This document shows, piece after piece, positions 11,643-22,399 of a stretch of 64,000 bases of DNA. The translations under genes and the position numbers were made by a program. This stretch comes from Penium margaritaceum (lineage: Eukaryota > Streptophyta > Zygnematophyceae > Desmidiales > Peniaceae). Below the pieces are notes generated by a model. It ran no database searches, was not told the origin of the DNA, and saw only the letters and a program-made list of their open reading frames with translations. Each line of letters begins with the position of its first letter. Position 1 is the stretch's first letter. The stretch lies in the NCBI GenBank assembly GCA_023375785.1, contig SZWC01001553.1:171535-235534 (forward strand), in the 5' to 3' direction.

Positions 11643-14165
11643 ACGTTACACTGTACGAGCTCTGGTTTGGCCATCGTGTCGATCTACGTCTTGCTCGTGT
11701 CTGGTGCTCTGTGGCTTCTGTGTGGTACACCAAGGATCAGCAAGGGTCCAAGGTATCTCCGCGCGGTCGCTTGTGTGCCTTCGTCGCCATCTTCCTGCGG
11801 TTGAAGGCGTGGCGTTTTTGGGATCCCGCCCGTCGTCGCATTGTTGAGTCCTGCAACAAGCTCTTCTTCGAGTTTCTCACCTACCGCGACCTGACCTCAA
11901 TTTTTTCGATGTCTATCATACACGTTTCTACATGTGTGGTTTCTCGACGGATGGGGGAGTCTGAGCCTACAAGCACCTCTCTTCCGGCTGATGTGTCCGC
12001 TTGAGCCCTCTCCACTTCTCGGTTTCTGGATCTTGATGACCCGGCTATCATCGCTGTCGGCCCAGAGACCTCTCCCGCCCAACCTATCTCCTCTCCTATG
12101 CCCTCGCACCCCATAGAGACCCATGATGTTGTCCCTCTGTCCACAAGTACTCCTGTCTCCGTGGGTGGTCCTACTGCCACACCCAGTCCTACGTCTCCCA
12201 TCAGTTCACCAGCCTCTCCTCCCACTGCATCACCCGTCCCTATGCCTTAGTCCTCACCGGATGTGGTCATGCCTGTCTCTGAACCTGCAGTGAGCCATTC
12301 GAGCCCAGGCTAGTCGTGTGAGTCCGGTGGTCGTCTTCGACCGTTGGGCTAGGGAGCCCAGTGAGTGTCAGGTCCCGCACCCATGCACTCCACTCGCAGC
12401 GTTGCGAGTGGCGATCCCGGCACAAAGGCCCTCAGCCTGAGTGTTTGTACAGATCACACAGAGGTACATCCAGCGTGTCCTGTAGGTCACGATCTGGTCA
12501 CTCCGCTTGTGATGCAGCAGCTGGCCTTGTGGTCGCCAGGCCCATTTATGAGGCGTGTACACTAGCCACTCAGAGCTCTCCCTCGTTTGTTCCCGATCCG
12601 GGCACACTGAGGGAAGCCCTCTTATCACAGGATACTGAAGCCTGGTGTACTGCATACAAGGATGAGATTCATGCCATCCGAGAGCACGGATTTTGTGAGC
12701 TAGTCAACCTTCCACCTAGGAGGAAGGCGATTCATGTCAAGTGGGTCTTTCGCAAGAAGGTGAAGTCGGATGGCTCACTGGAATGCCACAAGGCTCGCTT
12801 GCTCACAAGGCTCGTAAAGGGGCACTCTCAGATTGAGGAAAAGGATTACACTGACACATTTTCCTCTCTCGGCCGCATGACCTCAGCTCGTGATCTGTTT
12901 AGTGTGGTGGCTCAGCATGACTGGGAACTGCACCAAATGGATGTGAAAAATGTGTTCCTCTATGGCTCTCTAGATGAGGACATTTACATGGCCCAGCCAC
13001 CAAGCTTTGAGGATGGTGACAAGGTCTGGCGCTTACGCAAGTCCTTGTACAGACTCAAGCAGTCTCCTCGGTGCTGGAACCAGGAGATCACAGGTACTCT
13101 GATTCGTGCAGGATATGTATAGAGTGAGGCAGATCCCTCTCTTTTCATGCGACAGGCGTCTGAGCGGTTCACCGCCATCCTGGTTTATGTGGACGACCTC
13201 CTGATCGCGTCTCCCTCCATGGAGGCCGTGAAGGAGGCCAAGGTGGTCCTCCAGACTGCCTATAGGATGAAGGACCTTGGTCCTACAGTGGTATTTCTTG
13301 GCATGGAAATCGTACGAGACCGCAGACGTCGGATGCTTCTCTTACATCAGGTCCAATACACATGCGTTGTGGACGAGCGCTTCAGTGACCTCCTTGGCGT
13401 AGTGCCCACGGCCTCTACACCTCTCACACCGGACAAGAAGGACGCCCTAAAGGTGGAAGATCCCACACAACTGGGGGAGACAGTGGATGTGACCTTTTAC
13501 CTCCGCCTCATCGGATCTCTGATGTACCTGGCCACTACCACATGCCCTGACATCGCTTTCACCGTCAACCTCCTTGCACAGTTTTTGTAGGCATTTTCGT
13601 AGGCTCCACATGCTAGAGCTCTTCAGGCGGCTGTACGAGTGGTGCGGTATGTGGATTATCTGCCGTACCTCAAAATCTGCTTTCGCTCGCACTGGTCGGT
13701 GGTTCTTGACGGCTGCACCGGTAGTGATTGGGCCTCGAGCCCAGATGGACGCGGTCGCACCGGTTACATGTTCCTACTCGATGGTACCACTGTTTCCTAG
13801 CGTAGTGGGAAGCAGGGCTGCATTTTACGTAGCTCGTCAAAGGCAGCGTATGTTGCTTTGGGTGCAGGGGCTGCTGGGGCAGTGTGGCTATAGCACCTAT
13901 TCCTTGATTTGGATCAGTCAGTGCCTGCCGTTGTGCTTCGTTGTGACAACCAGAGTGCTCTTGCCATTGCAGAAAACTCTGGTATCTTTCATGCTCGCAC
14001 AAAGCACATTACGATTGAGCATCTCATCGTGCGCGATCTGGTGGAGTGACACGTGATCTCCGTCATATGGGTCGGTACGGACATGCAGTGTGCTGGCTTC
14101 TTGACGAAGGCATTGGCGCACGGGAAGTTTCTGGTGGCCATTCATTCTGTTGGGCTTGGCCCCTT
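11643..14165 (+). pseudogene. Copia C integrase C-terminus, RT and RNase H relic
   Basis: It resumes the integrase C-terminal part (LRLARVWCSVASVWY, KAWRFWDP) to about 11900, then a Ser/Pro/Thr-rich linker with stops, then RT from about 12600 (RKAIHVKWVFRKK, MDVKNVFLYGSLDEDIYM). The RT catalytic box YVDD at 13186-13197 is intact. A stop at about 13120 and a frame change precede it. RNase H (TGSDWASSPDGRGRTGYMF, about 13710 onward; LRCDNQSALAIAENSG; ARTKHITIEHLIV) is broken by stops near 13588, 13798, 13893 and 14047. The first RNase H catalytic motif, usually DSDWA, reads GSDWA. Confidence 0.88.
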
Positions 14166-14271
14166 GCGTGAGAGTGGTTGAGTGCAGGGTGTGTCTGTGT
14201 CATGACTGTTTTTGTACTCGTCCTTGCACTCGTTTCAGCTGCACGTGTATGGACATGCGGACCATCCGGTC

Positions 14272-14922
14272 ATGGAGGGGGCTATGATTTGTGACATTCC
14301 TGTCGACCTGTATAGTTTACTGTGACCACTCCGCCGTGTCCATGCTCGTGCGGATCCCTGATGCAGACCCAGGTGGCATCGGGGCGTCGTCTAGTAGTGG
14401 ATTACCTGTTCGGAGCTGATCGATGGTCGTCCCAGAGTCCTGGATGTTGTCTGGGACCTTCTACAGGTTTTTTGCAGCTCGTAGGATTTCATCGGTGGAC
14501 TGGCCGTGGACCCGATTTGCATGTTTTTGCATTGTGTATCCACCATTTGTTGCCGGTTGCATGATGTGACCAGTCATAGAATCCGGCTTGAGTTTCTGCA
14601 GGTGTAGGTTCAGACGGCGTAATGTTCTGAGTTTTCTACGCTGAGTTACGGCCAAAACAGTGGTTTTGGGCCGGTTTTGGGACAGATCTTGCACTGCCGC
14701 GTTTGACACCCACCGTGCGCTGTGGCTGGTACTTATGCCATGGAACTTTCATTTGTCATTTCTCTCTGCAAATGCTATTGAAGCATTTTGACACTTTGCC
14801 TTGTGTCGCCTAGCCAGACCCTTGCCGTTGTGTGCACGACTTGTGACTGTCGTCACCGTCTGATCAGGCACTGACGCCTAGTCAGCGGCAATATTGCTAG
14901 GAAGCTTCTATGCATATTCTCA
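14272..14922 (+). repeat. Copia C polypurine tract and 3' LTR
   Basis: ATGGAGGGG (14272-14280) primes plus-strand synthesis in this class. The LTR spans 14280-14922 (643 bp). Its first base pair is GG rather than TG when aligned to the 5' copy, a mutation at the integrase recognition end. It ends ATATTCTCA and is followed by the target duplication CTTGC. Confidence 0.9.
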
Positions 14923-14971
14923 CTTGCAATTCATACATTTTCACCACGTACACTCTGTTTGGTATAACACT

Positions 14972-14983
14972 TGGTATCAGAGC
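14972..14983 (+). other. Gypsy D primer-binding site
   Basis: TGGTATCAGAGC lies two bases after the end of the D 5' LTR (LTR end ATAACA at 14969). It is the same initiator-Met-type site as in the copia elements. In relic E the equivalent site is mutated (TGGTATGATAGC), and in G it reads TGGATTACAAGC. Confidence 0.85.
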
Positions 14984-15129
14984 GCGAGCTGGAGAGGCAT
15001 CTGACTACTTTACCCATCCGGAGGACTACCTCGCACAAGCTGTCAACGCATCTCGCATGTCAAGACTTTGCAGACTTAACGACTACAACGTGAAGCAAGC
15101 GAGTGCATCCGACGATGAGCAGCAGGTAT

Positions 15130-15490
15130 ACAACGAAGACTTCGGTGATGGAGGAATAGAATGTGCCTATGTATGCAAACACTAAAGCGGCACCGATTGC
15201 TGGCGTGGCGGGTTACGCAACAGATGCGTCAAATCCGACGGCTCCGACGGCCAATGACATGGTTTGAAAGCTGGGTTTGCAGACAGAACTAGAGGTGTTT
15301 GAAGGAAAAACCGGGAGATTACAGATACAAAGACTTCGGACACCACTACCACTCCAAGTGGGAGACTTGCAGGATGTAACAGTCTGGAGGTCATGTCTAG
15401 TGAGTGATCACAAAATGATTCTCGGACGAGATTTTTTGTGCCAGCACAATCTGCAAATTCACTTGAATAGTGGCGATGTCTACATGTAGA
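15130..15490 (+). pseudogene. Gypsy D gag stub fused to protease
   Basis: The first codons match the gag start of element G (G: NVPMHANPEATANAGVAG; here NVPMYANTKAAPIAGVAGYA, about 15158-15255). The reading then jumps directly to NDMV and the sequence before protease (ELEVFEGKTG), which in G lies more than a kilobase further on. Gag, including the zinc knuckle, is therefore deleted, with the join near 15258. Protease follows with the conserved C-terminal motif ILGRDFLCQHNLQIH (about 15418-15465) and ends at 15489. A stop lies directly after NDMV. Confidence 0.75.
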
Positions 15491-15849
15491 TTAGTGATGC
15501 CAAGTGATAAATTTGGTGTGTGGTTTGAAAGACGACAACGGAAACAACAGAGGTGGACACAACAGAAAATGATGCAGCAACCGGAAAGGGACAACCTGTG
15601 CAATCGATACCACTCAACCTGGCCAAGTAATGTATGCAAGGATGGACTCGTGCGTGGCTTGTACATCTCAAGCCAATGGAGGAAGCGGAAGTGGGAGCAG
15701 CTGAATCATCGGTGTCATTAGCCTCATCAGCGTCATCGGCCTCATCGGCATCAACAAAGCTCGCGATGGTTCCCGAGGAGTTCGCACCTCTCATCAGAGA
15801 GTTTGCAGACGTCTTCCCCAATGAACTCTAAAAAACCTTACCACCTCAA

Positions 15850-18595
15850 CGCAACATCAACAGTCGCATTGAACTAAAAGTGGAAAGCCGACCCACAGTT
15901 CGAGGAGCCTATCATGTGAGAAAGCACGAGCTAACCGAGTTCAAAAAGCAACTCAACGGGATGCACTGTCAAGGATGCATCCATCCATCCACATCACCAT
16001 ACGCCGCACTGGTACTATTTGTCGAAAAGAAAACTGGAAAAATACAGATGTGCATGGACTACCACGCGACCGATGCCACCATGAAGAACCGATACCCTCT
16101 TCGCCATGCCAACGAACTTTTTGACCAACTCCGAGGAGCGTACAATTTCACCAAAATCAATCTACGCAGTGGTGATAATCACTGCATAGAAGACATGTGG
16201 AAGATACCTACATCGAGAAAACAGTGTTCCAAATCCGCTACGGGCATTTTGAGTTCACGGTCATGTCGTTTGGACACAGGAACGCCCCAGCAATGTTCAT
16301 GGCGGTGATGAACAACATTTTCCGCCCGTATCTCAGGGATTTTGTCCTGGAATATCTCGACGACATTCTGGTCTACAATCGCACCCTGGAGGAGCACAAT
16401 GTACATCTCTTAAAAGTTCTCAAAGTTTTACAAACAGAGAATTTTTTAGAAGACTCTCGAAGTGCGACTGCGGTCGCCGTTCGATCGAGTTTTTGCGTCA
16501 CGTCATCAACGAAGGATGGATTACCATGGATCCGAAAAAGGTGGCAGCAGTCTCTGATTGGCGGATGCCGACCAACGTCTGAGATGTTAAGGTTTTCCTT
16601 GGTTTCTACAATTACTACCGGCATTTCGTGTAGGATATGCTCGAGTTTCAGTGCCTTATTGCGACCTCACTCAAAAATAAAATGAGTGGCGATGGGGAGA
16701 TAACAAACAAGAATTGTTCACCGTTATGCGGAACGCTCTGACCTTGGCGCCAACCCTACGATTAGCCGACCCAACGATCGACTATGTCATGGCTAAAAAT
16801 ACCTCCGAACGAGCCATTGGCACGGTACACCTACAAGGTCACGACAATGGAGAGCAACCAGTCGCATACATGTTACGAAAGTTGTGTGGAACAGAAATCA
16901 ACTATGATGTATACGAGAAGGAGCTGAAGCAGTACACACATTTAAGACTTGGCGGTGCTGCCTTGATTGCCGCCGATGCATCGTACACACCGACCATCAT
17001 GAACTGAAATGTTTGTAGACACAGTCGAACCTCAGTCGAAGTCAAATCCGATGGATGGAGTTCCTTGAATCCGGGTTCGACTATGATATTGAGTACCGGC
17101 CAGGCAAAACCAATTCTGCACATGCACTCAGCCGCCGATCAGACTTGATTGCTGAAGCAACGAAACATCAACTGTAGTGAGATCCGTATCACAAGCAGCT
17201 ATTCATACTTGGCTATGACCAGCATGGTGGATACGACAAAGCCATTTTTTGGTACGACACACCCTATTGGCAGCGACGATTCACTCGCCAGGTGGTCATT
17301 CCCCCCACGATGAACTCGAATGCATGCTTCTCAAAAGGTGTCACGACACCGGTCCAGGTGGACATTTTGGAGAAGACAGGATGCTGAAAAATCTGGCAAA
17401 GTACTACTCTGGAACAAGATGCAAGCCGACGAGGCCAACTTCTGCAAATCTTGTGACACGTGTCAGTGTCACATAGCACACGGCCACCCGGACACTACAG
17501 CCACTACCCATTCCGACGGAACCGTGGACCGACATCTCATGGGCTTGGTCATTAGAGTACAAGTCACACCTAAGGGATATGACACAATTATCGTGGTTGT
17601 TGACAGGTTTCCCAAGATATCTTGGGTTACTTTATTCCGACATCAACCACCATCACTGCCAAAGGAACAGCACGACTGTTCATAAACAACATCATACGGC
17701 TACACGGCATACTGATAACCATCACGAGCGATAGAGATGGTCGATTTACCAGACGTTCCTGGTGAGAACTGATGACTCGTTATGGCAGTCGGATCCAGCT
17801 TTCAATGGCGCTCCACCCTCAAATGAACGGCCAGGCCGAGCGGGCCAATTGGATGCTCAATCAACTTCACCGAATATTATACAGAACACACGGAATTGAT
17901 TAGGCAGTAAAAACGTCCAACTGCCGAACTCACATTGAATTTGGTGACTTCCATTGCAGCGGGTAAAATTCCATTCGGAGTAGTGTAGGAAACTTTGCCG
18001 CCACACCCACCCAATTTTATAGCCAGAGTAACATTCACTCGGTGAAAATCCAATGTCACGATTTCTCCATTATCTAGAACAAACCATATTAGTTGCTTGC
18101 AAAGACACTAGTGGAGATGAAGCAAGCAACGGAACGACATCGAAGCGACGATGTATTCGCTGCTGGCAACAAAGTTCTTCTCAGCTCGAAAAATATCAAA
18201 CTCCATGGAGCCCACTGTTTGAAGCTCATACCTCGATGGTTGGGCATGTTTGAAATTGATTACATGCAGATCCCCGTGGTTCTGCGACTCAAATTCCCCA
18301 ATACCATGCAAGTTCACCCGGTATTCCATATCAACAGACTCAAATACTACGGGAAATTGGCAAGAAATCCCCCGGCACGGATGTTCCCCCCCTCCTCTTG
18401 TACACGTGGACGAGGACGCAAATTACGTCATTGAGGAAATCCTCCGTCATTGACAATTTGGCAAGACAACGGAATGTCTTGTTAAGTGGCACAGCTACGA
18501 TGTCGTGCATAATAGCTAGGAATCCTATGACAACCTTCACGACGTTGACCAAGGGATCGACAGATACTATCGCCGTCACCGAGCCACAGCTGTAT
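15850..18595 (+). pseudogene. Gypsy D RT, RNase H, integrase and chromodomain relic
   Basis: RT: SPYAALVLFVEKKTGK (about 15998), FTKINLRSGD (catalytic Asp replaced by Asn), MSFGHRNAPAMF, and an intact YLDD near 16360. RNase H is near 16740-17160, with DYVMAKNTSERAI in place of the usual MDAS, so its first Asp is lost. Integrase: CHDTGPGGHFGEDRM (17337 onward), CDTCQCH, then VVVDRFPK, ITSDRDGRF and HPQMNGQAERAN hold the D, D, E residues, but in different frames. A chromodomain (DANYVIEEIL ... ECLVKWHSYD ... HNSWESYDNL) lies at about 18410-18570. In chromoviruses this domain steers insertion to marked chromatin. At least eight frameshifts or stops disable the polyprotein. Confidence 0.85.
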
Positions 18596-18611
18596 ACGCA
18601 CCGCGACGGCT

Positions 18612-19177
18612 AAAAGGGGAGAAAGTCTTACGTACCAGACGTACACGAGTCCCTGATAATCCTGGTGGGCATTTATGTCCTTACACAAATAGCCCACCGG
18701 ATGTTAAGAGCTCAATTTTCACTCTGATGATTGAGGGTAATTCGACCAATTGCCCTCGTCCTCTAGTGACCATTTGCGTACATTCTGACAATGTTGACTG
18801 CTCTCAAGAAGCATCGACAGAAGTGTCACGAACTTTTGGATGAATTCTTGTCACATCGAGATATATCAGGATTTACAAAGATGCATCTTGCATCTTTGCC
18901 GTCAATCTTCGAAGCCCCCCGATTCCTCGGCGGAGCTTCTCAATCCGACCACTTACGGCTCGACTCCACACGTGTTGCTCAACAAGTGACTTGACGGCCC
19001 CGACTACGTCTCATCCGTAAACTCGACACTTGTTTATATGTGTTTGATTATTTTGACACTTGTCATTGAAGTACATTTACCGCTAATTAGAAATTGCTTG
19101 AGTGTCCCAAATTATCAAACCTTATTCTAACTCACAACTCATATGTGTTCACCATCTACGCTGTGTTCGGCATAACA
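18612..19177 (+). repeat. Gypsy D polypurine tract and 3' LTR
   Basis: The purine tract AAAAGGGGAGAAAG (18612-18625) is followed by the LTR 18626-19177, which starts TCTTACGTACCAGACG (TG mutated to TC) and ends GGCATAACA. It is uninterrupted and so serves as the reference that reveals the MITE and copia insertions in the 5' LTR. The target site CCAGA follows at 19178-19182. Confidence 0.88.
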
Positions 19178-19182
19178 CCAGA

Positions 19183-21700
19183 GGTGTCGAAAACCTTATT
19201 ACAAACGGTATTTATATTTTGATACATTTTGTTAGGACTCTTTACGGTGCTAGAATTCTGGAGGTTGTGCATCGATGTTCTTGAAGCCCTCGAATTCTCA
19301 ACTACGTTTCTCAAAACATCCACTCATGATGCGACACCGTACACGTCACACGACTTGAGCGTCCAAGACTCCAAGAATTTCTCATTCTTTTTTCCCCACC
19401 TGTACATGTGCTTCCGCGAGAACCAACAGTTGTCATCGAAGTACACCTACTTCTACTTACAACTTACTCAAGTGTTCCATTTTCCCAAATCGTCGCTCGC
19501 TCCGGAAAATCTACCTATTCACCATCTACGTTCCGTTCAGCATAAAACTTGGTATGATAGCACAAAGATGTTGGAGGGGCAAACAATAACTTTACTCTTA
19601 CGCAACCTTGTACAAATATTTCACCCATATCTGCCTTTCAAAATATCCCATACCTTGCAATGACGACTGTAAAAGGAGCAAGCGCATTCGGTGAAGAAAT
19701 GTGATAACGCGACGAAGACTTTGTGGATGGAAGGACAGCAGCAAGCGATTCAAGACGCTCTCCAAGCTGCCACGGCAGCAGTAGCGATGGGCTTCAACGT
19801 GAACGGTGTGTTACCAGTGACCCCGATGGCCTATTCAGTGATGGAACCCTCGGGGTTGACAAACCCCTCGCCTACGTCGTTGCCCATCGAAGTGACACCT
19901 GGCGCAATGGAAGGAGGCACTGGCTGACGAGCTCAATAATGAAGACATGTAATAGAAGCTTTTTGGACTCGAGAACCTCAACAACAATTTGCTCTCACGT
20001 TGGAGAGCTACGGTTTCACCCGTGCTGGAAACAATGCTCACGGAGAGGAACAACCAACTCTTCAGTGAATCTCGATTCCAGCCGGCACTCACCATGCCAT
20101 TTGATCCTGGATATTGTAAGAAACCAACGGTGCTACAAACGAGTTTGGAGGCGTACTTCACCGCTGCCGGGTCAACAACAATAGAAATTTGACCTCATAG
20201 CGTCGATTTCGCGTGACATGGCATTGCGTTGGTGGTCCGATCCCAAGGACATCCAAAGAAAATTTGAGACCGGCGGAGCTCGCTCAACGGCCCACGCGAC
20301 CACTCTTTCATTGTCGACTAGATGTGTTTTGCCTCACTAGAGGATCAATCTAACGTGGTAAGATTGTATGACTCCACCAGAGGACTTGGACGACTTTGCA
20401 CGTGCCATCCATGCACACTTTGAAAAGTTGAATGAGAAATGTGACACATGGTGCAAGCTCCAACAATGGCATCAACAATCTAGCGTGAGAGAATACACAC
20501 GGTGCTCCGAGAAATCATCACCAGTGGTGGCATCACCCCAGGAAAACTATATTTTCACTACAAAAATGGTTCTCAAGCACAACATGTGGCAAGCAATCGC
20601 CATGTTTGGCATCCAGGACGACATTCCGCGAATGGTTGCAGTAGGAGATCACATTGACAGCACCAAAGACAATGCTTGGATGCACGAATCCAACTGCTGG
20701 CAACCTTGAAGCCAGATTTCTTATCGTGGCGATGGGAAGTTACAATTGAATGCGTCCTGTCTCCAATGGAGATCAACGCCATCAACGAACTGGACCAACT
20801 TGCGAGACTTGCGGGAAGTGACGCCATATTTTGTGCAAATGTTGAAAAAGGCAACAGTAGGCCAAAAAAGGGAGAAAAGTCAAAGAAAATATCTAAGAAG
20901 TCGGGAAACGGTAGAGGACAAGCGTAGCTTGTGAATTCCGACCAATTGTACATCTAAGTGGCTCAAAACACCATAGACAAGGATTCATGGGATTGTGAAT
21001 TTGGACGAGAAATACAAGGATGACCAACTGGGGATATTGCTATGAGTAAAACAAAGGGATTGCAGAAGTCATAATACTGCACCGGCATTATTGAATGGGG
21101 GGCATTTACAGTTTCATCAGTATCGAGATGGTACGGCGGCTAGGTCCAAATACCAAACCAGTGGAAAATTGTCGATGGAAGACTGCACATTTGTTTTCTT
21201 TGTGATTCCCTCCGACTTCCAATCCAGCAACTTCAGGACTTGTTCAATGAGAAACAACAAAATAATTGGCCAAGATTTCATGCATGTACACAATAAAAAA
21301 GAAGGCAAGAGCAGCGGCATAGTCCATATCAACATTAATGGGAAAAGGTGACCTCTTCCTCTTGATCAAACAGAGGAGGACAGAACATATGAAGTTAAAA
21401 CAACCAAAACACAAAAGACACAATATCCATCTCACTTGAGACCAAGATGTGCCTCGATGTTATGAAAATCCCTTGATTTCTTGGTGGAGTTCCTTGCGAC
21501 GCGGCATCGCTTGACTGAAACATCCAAGACCTCAAACATCCTCATTCTACTTCCTGCACTTGTTTATATGTACCCTTCAGTTTTTTCACTTGTCGTGAAA
21601 TTACAATTAATTAAAATTGCAGCTTAAGTGTCTTATTTTCCCAAGTTTTTTTTCCCATACAACTTCTACCAGTTCACCATCTATGTTTTACTTGATGTAT
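19183..21700 (+). pseudogene. Gypsy relic E: LTR remnant, gag, protease, LTR remnant
   Basis: About 19265-19547 is a diverged D-family LTR 3' half, ending CAGCATAAAAC and followed by a mutated PBS (19549-19561). Gag spans about 19690-20935 in several frames: a start with MGFNVNGVLPVTP, and later MFGIQDDIPRMVAVGDHID, which aligns with IFGIQNELSRMIIVAKRID in G. Protease is seen as IIGQDFMHVHNKKEGKSSG (near 21265-21310). RT and everything after it are missing; about 21450-21695 is again the 3' half of a D-type LTR (TGTTTATATG, TTCACCATCTATG). This could be the 3' LTR of E after a large deletion, or the 5' LTR of relic J. Confidence 0.65.
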
Positions 21701-22148
21701 CGAAAAATGGGGGTATTTGTTTTGTATCTTCTACACCATGTAAACGCTATAGAAATACAAAAACAGGGATGGAGTAGAATTCAGCTTGAGAACAGGGTGG
21801 AGTGAAAACGAAATCCACGATTGGAGGCAGAGGAACAGTGATTCTAACAATAGGAGCATATTGATTACCTTCTATCAAACCTAAGAGCTACTTGGTGAGT
21901 TTCTGCTGTTATCTGAACCCACTGGATAGGGCGAGAGGGCAAAGGGGGAGAAGGGATACTTGACCTTAGCGTGGGTGCCACTACCTAGGATTTTCCAGAA
22001 GCTTGACTTTAATGCTATGTCTTTGATGTACATGACTCCCTAGACTCCACACATTGGCACTTTTATCCTTCCATTTTTAGCCCACCACGTGTTCATCTCA
22101 ACTTTTCACATCAACATGTCGAGGGAATTTTGGCCTGCCATCCTAACA

Positions 22149-22151
<3 letters not shown>
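21700..22151. other. Unassigned relic sequence between E and the AT repeat
   Basis: No coding domain or element end recognised. It may be the leader of relic J. Confidence 0.4.
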
Positions 22152-22185
<34 letters not shown>

Positions 22186-22260
22186 CCCTGATAGTTGACA
22201 AAAATTTTGTGAACCGTATTAANTTAATACGGTTCACAAAATTTTTGTCAACTATCAGGG

Positions 22261-22310
<50 letters not shown>

Positions 22311-22347
22311 CCCTGATAGTTGACAAAAATTTTGTGAACCGTATTAA
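22152..22347. repeat. AT microsatellite with three copies of a 40-bp flank around an N
   Basis: (AT)n tracts at 22152-22182 and 22264-22307 alternate with three copies of one 40-bp sequence: direct at 22183-22222, inverted at 22224-22263, direct at 22308-22347. The single n at 22223 is the exact centre of a perfect 40-bp inverted repeat. This looks like an assembly join across an unresolved AT repeat rather than biology. The true locus is probably one (AT)n tract followed by one copy of the 40-mer. Confidence 0.8.
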
Positions 22348-22399
22348 CATTCTGATATTTTTTAGTTGACTTCTTTAGCACTCCTTGATCATCTTAAAA

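Larger units (their letters stand above)
6717..14922 (+). mobile_element. Copia element C, complete but decayed (8.2 kb)
   Basis: Both LTRs are present (6717-7363 and 14280-14922) and a perfect 5-bp duplication, CTTGC, lies at 6712-6716 and 14923-14927. It sits inside the 5' LTR of gypsy D. The order is LTR, PBS, about 800-bp leader, gag, protease, integrase, RT, RNase H, polypurine tract, LTR, as expected for Ty1/copia. By eye the two LTRs differ at roughly one position in ten over the first 180 bases, so the insertion is old. Many stops and frameshifts break the polyprotein, and a hAT-type MITE splits the integrase region. Confidence 0.95.
5594..19177 (+). mobile_element. Chromodomain Ty3/gypsy element D (host of nested C and MITE)
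   Basis: A gypsy element with an LTR pair of equal length once nested insertions are removed. The 5' LTR consists of 5594-5834, 6445-6716 and 14928-14969 (about 553 bp); the 3' LTR is 18626-19177 (552 bp). The flanking duplication is CGAGA (5589-5593) against CCAGA (19178-19182), one mismatch. The internal part (14970-18625) carries a PBS, a stub of gag, protease, RT, RNase H, integrase, a chromodomain and a polypurine tract. Nearly all of gag is deleted. Copia C and a MITE lie inside the 5' LTR, so the 5' promoter is split and the element cannot be transcribed normally. Confidence 0.9.

Noticed and set aside
22152-22347. CRISPR-like or regulatory inverted array
   Set aside because: Only three copies, AT microsatellite spacers and an n at the palindrome centre; assembly artefact is simpler.
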